Shown here piece by piece: positions 1-7,420 of a stretch of 51,535 nucleotides of DNA. A program made the translations under genes and the position numbers. Every line of letters begins with the position of its first letter. Positions within the stretch are counted from its first letter, which is position 1. Origin of the DNA: Clostridiales bacterium DTU032 (GTDB lineage Bacteria; Bacillota; Clostridia; Saccharofermentanales; DTU023); the NCBI GenBank assembly GCA_001512745.1, contig LFSM01000034.1:1-51535 (forward strand), read 5' to 3'. Under the pieces are notes generated by a model. It was given only the letters and a program-made list of their open reading frames with translations, was not told the origin of the DNA and did not search any database.

Positions 1-1
1 C

Positions 2-241
2 GCAGCCCATGCTCACGTGGAAGTAACCACTCTGATTGTGCCCGGTTTATCTGACAACCCTGACGAGATTGAAGCCGAAGCTAAATTCCTCGCCGGGATT
101 GACCGGGGACTGCCTCTGCATCTGTCCAGATATTTCCCCAACTACCGTTCCAGTGAAGCTGCTACAGATATCAAACTACTGCGTATGATGCGTGACATAG
201 CTGCACAGCATTTGGACCACGTCATCCTGGGCAATGTTTAA
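2..241 (+). CDS. amrS: AmmeMemoRadiSam-type radical SAM protein, C-terminal fragment (5' truncated by window edge)
   Basis: Open frame from base 2; ...VTTLIVPGLSDNPDEIEAEAKFLAGID.GLPLHLSRYFPNY... is typical of the C-terminus of AmmeMemoRadiSam radical SAM proteins. Confidence 0.75.
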   Translation, partial: AAHAHVEVTTLIVPGLSDNPDEIEAEAKFLAGIDRGLPLHLSRYFPNYRSSEAATDIKLLRMMRDIAAQHLDHVILGNV

Positions 242-258
242 TAACTGCTGTCAAGGCT

Positions 259-1716
259 TTATCCTAATATAATTGTTTCTTCTATTTGCATCAGAGTCCC
301 GTCTTCCAGCTGATGTGAAACTAGAATAAAGGGACGGCCATGTAGATGTCTCTCAATAAAAGAGCCGGTACGTACTTTTGTTTCGCTGTCGAGTGAACCA
401 AAAGGTTCGTCCATTAACAAAAAATAGCGATCTGACAAAAGAAGCCGGGCAATGGCTACCCGATCTTTCATGCCACCGCTAAGTGTTGCCACCGGCTTGT
501 CAAGATCGCCGGTAAGCCCTAATTGGATAAAAGCCTCCTGAATTTCTGCCTGTTTAAGATTTGGAGCTACAAAAAGAATATTCTCCCTGGCCGTCAGATG
601 AGGTAAGAGGCGGGGTTCCTGGAAAACTGCACCGGCCTTTGCTGTGTTCCTGCCCAGCACTTCTCCGGAACTTGGCTCTTCCAGCCCAAGCAGCAGGCGG
701 AGCAATGTCGTCTTGCCACAACCTGAGGGTCCCAGCACAAAACTGCGAGAGTGGTCGGAGAAAGAGTGGTTAAAATTCTCCAGTACGACCAGCTCACCGT
801 AGGCCTTCGTTATGTTCACAGTTTGCAGACAAACTTCTTCATTATTTTTTATTTCATCTGATACCTGCGTGCTTGCTCTCTTATCTGATAACTTAGTCTG
901 ATAATAGGAGGAGCCGGCTACTTGGTGTTTATTTAGTTTGTCTTCAGTCATGTCCTGACTTGTCTTGCCCTGAATTCCGAATTCATATTTCCTAGTCATT
1001 TTGCGCAATTGAGCTTGCAGTATTTTCGAAAAAAGCCAGCTGAGAATAATAATAAGAGCAGTATAGGCAAATAAGTCCGCTGTTTCCAGATAAATCTTAG
1101 CTTCATAGAATCGTTCTCCCAGTGAACCCTGGACAATTCCAAAAACTTCTGTTGCTATTCCTGCTTTCCAGGCAAAACCTATTGCCGAAGACGCACTGGC
1201 AGAGAAATACGATATCGCACTTGGCAGATACAGCTTGCTCAGCCGCCTTGTGAATGGTACCGCAAAAACCTCTGCCATTTCATTCAGATCAGGATCACTC
1301 ATCCTCATGCCTTGAAGCAGGCTCTCATAGAGGCCGGGCAAAGTTACTATGCAAACAACGATCCAGCTGCTTGAATCAGCTCCAAAATAGATTAAGATTA
1401 TCAGGATAAAGGAAACCACCGGGACCGCTTTAAAAACCGCTATTAGTGGAGCAAAGAAATCTTCCCACGTGCTTGAACGCATAGCAGCAATAGCTAGTAA
1501 ACCAGCTAATGCGGTTGCCAGAACAAAGCCAAAAAGAATCCGCCAGCTTGTAGCTAATACTGCCAGCAAAAAATCAGTCTGGGTAATTAATCTAGCAAGA
1601 CTTCTAACAATATCCAGAGGACCCACAAAAATCAGTGTTTCCTTGAATATGATTGACAAAAGCTGCATGACCAGCAGCCAAAAAATTACAGCTAATGCCC
1701 GGCGGAACCTCCTCAT
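259..1716 (-). CDS. ABC transporter permease (SsuC-like) fused to ATP-binding domain (SsuB-like)
   Basis: N-terminal multi-TM permease with EAA-like loop, then Walker A GPSGCGKTT, signature LSGGMKDRVAIARLL and Walker B LLMDEPFGSLD in one uninterrupted 485-aa ORF. Confidence 0.88.
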   Translation of the reverse strand: MRRFRRALAVIFWLLVMQLLSIIFKETLIFVGPLDIVRSLARLITQTDFLLAVLATSWRILFGFVLATALAGLLAIAAMRSSTWEDFFAPLIAVFKAVPVVSFILIILIYFGADSSSWIVVCIVTLPGLYESLLQGMRMSDPDLNEMAEVFAVPFTRRLSKLYLPSAISYFSASASSAIGFAWKAGIATEVFGIVQGSLGERFYEAKIYLETADLFAYTALIIILSWLFSKILQAQLRKMTRKYEFGIQGKTSQDMTEDKLNKHQVAGSSYYQTKLSDKRASTQVSDEIKNNEEVCLQTVNITKAYGELVVLENFNHSFSDHSRSFVLGPSGCGKTTLLRLLLGLEEPSSGEVLGRNTAKAGAVFQEPRLLPHLTARENILFVAPNLKQAEIQEAFIQLGLTGDLDKPVATLSGGMKDRVAIARLLLSDRYFLLMDEPFGSLDSETKVRTGSFIERHLHGRPFILVSHQLEDGTLMQIEETIILG

Positions 1717-2690
1717 GGTTTGAAATAAAAATCGTCAGACGGTATTTTGTTACCTACAACTTGGGGATTAACACTAAACAAGGCTTCCAGATAGGCTGAA
1801 AGCTGAAGCTTCATATCCTCACCGTCGATATATACAATATTGCATTCGGGCAAAGCTTTCTTTGCCGGAATCTCTTCGAAAATACCCAAGTCAGATATCA
1901 TCTTGGCAGCTGCATCTATATTTTCTACAGCAAAATTAGCAGAATAGCCATAGCGCTCGCAGAATACTTTAACGTCCTTCTTATTTTCCTCCAGAAAATC
2001 TTTTCTGCCCACCAGTACACCTGTAATAAGCGGGCTGGATTCACCATAAATATCTGTCCATGCAGAATTCAAATCAATTGCTCTGCGAATCGACGGATTT
2101 TTGCCGGAGGCCACAGTCAGGTAAGGCTCAGGTAAGTGCCCCACGCTGCCCTCTTCAGCTAACATACGTGCTACAACTTCTGTATGCTCAGATACAAAAA
2201 CAAGGTTGACATCCTTGTCCGGGTCGATGCCGTTATTTTCCAAAACCATTCTCAAAACAATCTCCGGAGTGGCTCCCTTACCTGCTGAGTAAATAGTTTT
2301 GGACCGCAGATCTGTCACATCTTTGATGCTGTCGCCATTTTCCGCCAGATATAAAACTCCTAAAGTATTGATGGCAATAACCTGAATTTTACCTTCACTC
2401 TTGTTATAAAGTGTAGCCGCCAGATTAGCCGGTAATGCTGCCAGATCACACTCACCTTGAAGCAGCTTGGGACCGACAAGCTCCGGCTGGCTTTCGAGAG
2501 AGAAAGCATACTCAGCATCTTCATCCCCGCCATATTCAGTTAGTAATTGTGCCAAACCCATCGCAGTAGGTCCTTTTAAAGCAACAATATTAATCGCTTC
2601 TGAGGCTTTCTGCGTGCAGGACACAGAAAAAAAGGCAGCAAGTACAATTAAAACCACACATACAGTTTTGTTTATTGCTTGGTGTTTCAT
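1713..2690 (-). CDS. ABC transporter substrate-binding lipoprotein (NMT1/THI5-like)
   Basis: Signal peptide with lipobox-like SVSC; ALKGPTAMGLAQLL...LPANLAATLYNK typical of NMT1-like SBPs; ATGA overlaps with both neighbours. Confidence 0.82.
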   Translation of the reverse strand: MKHQAINKTVCVVLIVLAAFFSVSCTQKASEAINIVALKGPTAMGLAQLLTEYGGDEDAEYAFSLESQPELVGPKLLQGECDLAALPANLAATLYNKSEGKIQVIAINTLGVLYLAENGDSIKDVTDLRSKTIYSAGKGATPEIVLRMVLENNGIDPDKDVNLVFVSEHTEVVARMLAEEGSVGHLPEPYLTVASGKNPSIRRAIDLNSAWTDIYGESSPLITGVLVGRKDFLEENKKDVKVFCERYGYSANFAVENIDAAAKMISDLGIFEEIPAKKALPECNIVYIDGEDMKLQLSAYLEALFSVNPQVVGNKIPSDDFYFKP

Positions 2691-4591
2691 AAACTAGAAT
2701 CATCTTCTTTCAGCGGATAAGCTTCGCGTTGCCCATAATGGGTATGCAGGTATTTGTGAGCACGTTCACTGTTGGGCTCACCAAAGAATCTTTTGTATAG
2801 TTCTTGAACATCGGAATTCTTATATGACTTGCGTTCATTTTGAGCAAGATCTTCATCATAGAGAGCTTTCGCTCTGGCCGGGCGTGGGTCAAGAAATATC
2901 CTTTCTCTGGCCGGAACATATGGTTGTCCGCCACCGTGAATACATCCACCGGGACAAGCCATAACTTCTATAAAATGATATTTCTTTTCGCCAGATTTAA
3001 CAGCATCCAATACTTTAGCTGCATTAGCAGCTGAGCTGGCTACCGCAACTTTTAATTCTATCTCTTGCCCATCAATGGGAAGAAGGATAGTAGCTTCTTT
3101 AATTCCTTCCATACCGCGTACTTCACTATACTCAAAGTCTTCCAGATCATCTCCTGTGAGAACATCTGCTGCCGTACGCAAAGCAGCTTCCATAACTCCG
3201 CCTGATGTCCCGAATATAACACCGGCACCCGTATAGTCACCCAGGATTGAATCTGCTTCCTCATCTGCCAACTCCTGAAATTGGAGACCGCTTTGACGAA
3301 TCATACGAGAAAGCTCACGTGTAGTCAGTGAATAGTCAACATCACGCAAACCATCGACCTCCATCTCCGGTCGATTTGCCTCTGTCTTTTTCGAGGTACA
3401 AGGCATAATGGATACGGAGACGATGCTATTAGGATCAACGCCCACTCTCTCAGCATAATATGACTTAATCACTGCCCCCATCATTTGCTGCGGCGATTTA
3501 CAGCTGCTGATATTCTCTAAAAACTCCGGATAATAGAGTTCACAATAACGCACCCAGCCAGGTGAACAGGAGGTCAGCAGTGGCAGTCGTTCATTATTCT
3601 TCAGACGGCTGATTAGCTCTGTTGCCTCTTCCATAATTGTCAGATCTGCTGCAAAGTTTGTATCATAAACGCGGTCAAAGCCCAGTCTTCTGAGAGCAGC
3701 AACCATTTTTCCGGTAACGGCTGTTCCTATCGGATAGCCAAACTCTTCACCTAAAGCCGCACGCACAGCAGGTGCTGTCTGAACAATCACAAATTTATCC
3801 GGATTCTCTATTTCTTTTAAGACATCTTCTATCTGGTCTTTCTCGTGCAGGGCACCGACCGGACATGCCTCAATACACTGTCCGCAATAGAGGCAATTGA
3901 CATCTTTCATACTGTATCCGAAGGCCGGTCCTACGGTTGTTTCAAAACCGCGCTTAGAGAATTCGAGCACGCCGATTCCCTGGACTGCTTTACAGGTATT
4001 AACACATCGTCCGCAAAGAATACACTTGCTGGGATCCCGCACAATGGACCAGGATAAATCATCTATCTCTGCTTCGCGAACTGCTCCGGTAAAACGTGAG
4101 GTCTGGACACCATACATGGCGCAAAGGCGCTGAAATTCGCAATTGTCATTCCTAATACAGGAAAGGCAGTCACTATTGTGGTTAGCTTTAATCAATTCTA
4201 AATTAAGCCTTACCGTTTTTCTCACGCGTGTACTATTCGTTATAACGACCATGCCCTCAGCCGCCTTTGTTGAGCAAGCCGTAACCATACGGAAAGCTTC
4301 GCCTTTTTTACGCGCAACTTCAACAAGGCAGACTCGGCAAGAAGAGTTTTCGTTAATTTCTCGTAGATAGCAGAGTGAAGGAATTTCATAGCCTGCTTTA
4401 CGCGCAGCCATAATTAAATTCCAACTCTCCGGGCAAGTCACTTCCTGTCCGTTAATTGTCAAATTTACCAGCGGTACCTTTTCCTCCAGTTCCAGCTTCA
4501 GCTCTCCTTTCATAGCTTCAGTTCCGGAAGAAAATGGAACAGAGTGTATCTTGTTTCTTGTTTTTGTTTGACGCATAATCTTTATCCTCAA
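2687..4591 (-). CDS. hydA: [FeFe]-hydrogenase catalytic subunit HydA (NADH-dependent/bifurcating group A type)
   Basis: 2Fe-2S N-terminus, His-ligated cluster HNSDCLSC, two 4Fe-4S motifs (CILCGRCVNTC, CLYCGQCIEACP), H-cluster motifs TSCSPGW, MPCTSKK, ACPGGCIHGGGQP. Confidence 0.95.
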   Translation of the reverse strand: MRIKIMRQTKTRNKIHSVPFSSGTEAMKGELKLELEEKVPLVNLTINGQEVTCPESWNLIMAARKAGYEIPSLCYLREINENSSCRVCLVEVARKKGEAFRMVTACSTKAAEGMVVITNSTRVRKTVRLNLELIKANHNSDCLSCIRNDNCEFQRLCAMYGVQTSRFTGAVREAEIDDLSWSIVRDPSKCILCGRCVNTCKAVQGIGVLEFSKRGFETTVGPAFGYSMKDVNCLYCGQCIEACPVGALHEKDQIEDVLKEIENPDKFVIVQTAPAVRAALGEEFGYPIGTAVTGKMVAALRRLGFDRVYDTNFAADLTIMEEATELISRLKNNERLPLLTSCSPGWVRYCELYYPEFLENISSCKSPQQMMGAVIKSYYAERVGVDPNSIVSVSIMPCTSKKTEANRPEMEVDGLRDVDYSLTTRELSRMIRQSGLQFQELADEEADSILGDYTGAGVIFGTSGGVMEAALRTAADVLTGDDLEDFEYSEVRGMEGIKEATILLPIDGQEIELKVAVASSAANAAKVLDAVKSGEKKYHFIEVMACPGGCIHGGGQPYVPARERIFLDPRPARAKALYDEDLAQNERKSYKNSDVQELYKRFFGEPNSERAHKYLHTHYGQREAYPLKEDDSSL

Positions 4592-4598
4592 CTAAGCT

Positions 4599-6602
4599 CT
4601 ATCTACGCTCAATTGCGTTGAAAGCACAATTTTCAATGCAAAGTCCACAGCGGATACAAACATCCAAATCTATTTCATGAATCTCTCGCGGTTTGCCGCT
4701 GATCGCATGCACAGGGCAGATACGGGCACACTTGGTGCAGCCCTTGCAATTAGCAGTAATAATATATCCGAGCAGATTTTTACAGACATGTGAGGGACAT
4801 TGTTTATCTCTGATGTGAGTCTCGTATTCATCACGGAATTGTCTTAAAGTTGACAGAACCGGGTTAGCAGCAGTTTGGCCTAAGGCGCAAAGTGAACTCA
4901 CTTGCAAGTGCTCACCTAGTTCTTCAAGAAGATCCAGGTCGTCCATTTCGGCATGTCCTCCGGTTATGCGCTCAAGTATCTCTAACATGCGCTTAGTTCC
5001 TTCCCGGCAGGGAACACATTGTCCGCAGGATTCATCCACGGTAAACTCAGTATAGAAACGTGCAATATCTACCATGCAATTATCTTCATCCATCACAATA
5101 AGGCCACCAGACCCCATCATCGATCCGGCCGCCTTAAGAGTATCAAAATCTACTTCCAGATCCAGCTTATTTTCTGTAATACATCCTCCAGAAGGACCTC
5201 CCGTTTGCACAGCTTTGAATTTTTTATTGTCAGGACAGCCACCACCTATGTCAAAAATGACCTCTCTCAGCGTTATTCCCATAGGAACTTCAAGCAGACC
5301 TGTATGTTCTACCTTTCCTCCCAGAGCAAAAACTTTGGTTCCCGGTGAGCTTTCGGTGCCAATTGTCCGGAACCACTGTGATCCATTCAAAATAATAGCT
5401 GGAATATTCGCCAATGTTTCCACATTATTAATAATTGTCGGTTTACCAAATAGTCCATGGGCAGCGGGAAAGGGAGGTTTGTTTCGTGGCATGCCACGCC
5501 CACCCTCAATAGAGGCAATTAAAGCAGTTTCTTCTCCACAAACAAAGGCACCGGCACCTAAACGCAATTCAATATCGAAAGAAAAATCACTTGCCATGAT
5601 ATGGTCGCCCAATAACCCTAGTTCACGGGCTTGTTCTATCGCAATATTTAATCGCTTAACCGCTGTTGGATATTCCGCGCGGACATATATATATCCTTTG
5701 CTGGCGCCAATTGCATAGCCACCAATTATCATTGCTTCTAAAACAGCATGAGGGTCGCCTTCCAAAATACTGCGATCCATGAATGCCCCCGGGTCACCTT
5801 CATCAGCGTTACAGATGAAATATTTCTCTTCTGCTTTTTCACGAGCAGCGAAGCTCCATTTTATTCCGGTTGGAAAACCCGCTCCGCCACGACCGCGCAA
5901 ACCGGAGTCCGAAATACAATCAATAACAGCTTGAGCTGACATTTCAGTCAAGACCCGTTTGAGTGCAGCATATGCGCCTACGGCAATAGCTTCATCTATA
6001 CGTTCAGGATTGATATAGCCACAATTTCTCAGGACCTGGCGTTTTTGCTTTTTATAAAAAGGTAAATCTATAAAATGCTCCGGCAAACCGGCAAGGTCAG
6101 ACTCTTCGCTCTCATCTTCTATTACCAGATCTTTAGATCTGCTATCAAGCTCTGTAGTGGTAACAGGCTCTAACTTATGGCTGAGATAACTATGTGCTTC
6201 AGCTTCTCTTTGTTTTTTTTCATGCTGTTCACGTAAAAAGCCCCTTAATGTAAACTCTTCCACCGGCTCACCGCCGATCAGGTGCTGTCTTACTATCGCA
6301 ATGGCCTTGACAGGATCAACCTTCACATATGAGACTTTTTCCTTGCCTTTTTCGTATATTTCTACAATGGGCTCGAATGAACAAAGGCCAATACAGCCGG
6401 TGATTTCAAGAGAAATATCTTGCAAATCGTTTCTTTCAGCTTCCTGTCGTATGGCTTCGAAAGTTAAGTCCGCACCTGCAGAAATTCCGCAAGTAGCCAT
6501 ACCAACTGTTACCCGGAAGTGCTCAGGCTGTTCCAGTTCAGTTAATGTGCGCCGGCGCAAATTAGAAATATTTTCCCAGGATGTTCTGGTTCGTGTAATC
6601 AT
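4599..6602 (-). CDS. hydB: Bifurcating hydrogenase subunit HydB (NuoF-like, NADH/FMN binding, C-terminal 2x4Fe-4S)
   Basis: GLRGRGGAGFPTGIKW, FICNADEGDPGAFMDRS, GAGAFVCGEETALIASIEG, ESCGQCVPCREGT; C-terminal CKGCTKCARICPVHAI / CIRCGLCIENC. Confidence 0.95.
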   Translation of the reverse strand: MITRTRTSWENISNLRRRTLTELEQPEHFRVTVGMATCGISAGADLTFEAIRQEAERNDLQDISLEITGCIGLCSFEPIVEIYEKGKEKVSYVKVDPVKAIAIVRQHLIGGEPVEEFTLRGFLREQHEKKQREAEAHSYLSHKLEPVTTTELDSRSKDLVIEDESEESDLAGLPEHFIDLPFYKKQKRQVLRNCGYINPERIDEAIAVGAYAALKRVLTEMSAQAVIDCISDSGLRGRGGAGFPTGIKWSFAAREKAEEKYFICNADEGDPGAFMDRSILEGDPHAVLEAMIIGGYAIGASKGYIYVRAEYPTAVKRLNIAIEQARELGLLGDHIMASDFSFDIELRLGAGAFVCGEETALIASIEGGRGMPRNKPPFPAAHGLFGKPTIINNVETLANIPAIILNGSQWFRTIGTESSPGTKVFALGGKVEHTGLLEVPMGITLREVIFDIGGGCPDNKKFKAVQTGGPSGGCITENKLDLEVDFDTLKAAGSMMGSGGLIVMDEDNCMVDIARFYTEFTVDESCGQCVPCREGTKRMLEILERITGGHAEMDDLDLLEELGEHLQVSSLCALGQTAANPVLSTLRQFRDEYETHIRDKQCPSHVCKNLLGYIITANCKGCTKCARICPVHAISGKPREIHEIDLDVCIRCGLCIENCAFNAIERR

Positions 6603-7162
6603 GCCAGATCCTCCGCTTCACCTTTATTGTCAGCTGAGGCAACTGAGACTGTTACCGCAGCTGCTTCTTTCGAACGATAGCTATCAAGTATTTGCTCCAA
6701 CTCGTTCAAATCCACAATATTAGCGTAAACTTCCTCATCGATCATAATTACCGGAGCCAGACCGCAACAACCAATACATCTTGCAGCTGTTATGCTAAAC
6801 AAACCATCCGATGAAACTTCTCCAACCTTGATATTGAGCAGTTCGCAGAGTTTATCCAAAACCTTCTGAGAACCCTTAACATAGCATGCTGTGCCCATGC
6901 ATACTGAAATACGGTGTTTCCCTTCCGCTTCCAGTAAAAACTGGCTATAAAATGAAGATACACCGTATAGTTCTGCAACAGAAATACCTGTAAAGGCAGA
7001 AATATGTTTATGTACCTCCAAAGGCAAATAGCCAAATAACTGCTGAGCTTTTTGCAAGGCAATCATAGCTATACCTTTTTCTCCCTGTAGTTTCTTTAAG
7101 AATGTGTCAAGTTCTAAAAATCTGGGATCGTCAACTGCGATTTGCTTTGGCTGGCACATCAA
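6599..7162 (-). CDS. hydC: Bifurcating hydrogenase subunit HydC (NuoE-like 2Fe-2S thioredoxin fold)
   Basis: CMGTACYVKGSQKV...ARCIGCCGLAPVIMID; ATGA overlap with hydB. Confidence 0.93.
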   Translation of the reverse strand: MMCQPKQIAVDDPRFLELDTFLKKLQGEKGIAMIALQKAQQLFGYLPLEVHKHISAFTGISVAELYGVSSFYSQFLLEAEGKHRISVCMGTACYVKGSQKVLDKLCELLNIKVGEVSSDGLFSITAARCIGCCGLAPVIMIDEEVYANIVDLNELEQILDSYRSKEAAAVTVSVASADNKGEAEDLA

Positions 7163-7350
7163 AAACCCTCCTGATCATGTTTCTTTAAAGCTATTCTATC
7201 CTTTGCCATCTTTTCACAGCTCATTAGTTATATAGTCTTGTCACAATAAAAGATACACCTACAAGCCCAAACACAATGACACAATTTATTTAAAATCTTT
7301 GTGCATATTCACAATAACCTGCATATTCGATAGCTCCTTTATTTCGCAGC

Positions 7351-7394
7351 AAAAAAGGGTCCTCTCCATGCATTCAGCGGTTTGAGGACCCTTT
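7351..7394 (-). terminator. Rho-independent terminator downstream of pntB
   Basis: AAAGGGTCCTC (7354-7364) pairs with GAGGACCCTTT (7384-7394); A-tract on + strand gives a T-tract on the minus transcript. Confidence 0.88.
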
Positions 7395-7420
7395 AAAGTA
7401 GCTTTATTTGCTTATCCGTT

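Noticed and set aside
949-1010. Separate ATPase gene starting at the internal ATG (MTEDK)
   Set aside because: No stop codon separates it from the permease and no well-positioned ribosome-binding site was seen, so it was treated as a fusion.
5074-5718. 214-aa + strand ORF inside hydB
   Set aside because: Antisense shadow of a clearly coding, conserved hydB; low-complexity composition and no recognisable domain.
7299-7314. Calling TTGTG-N6-CACAA a definite Rex operator
   Set aside because: Rex sites usually have 8 nt between TTGTG and CACAA; spacing is off by 2, so only a candidate regulatory repeat is reported.
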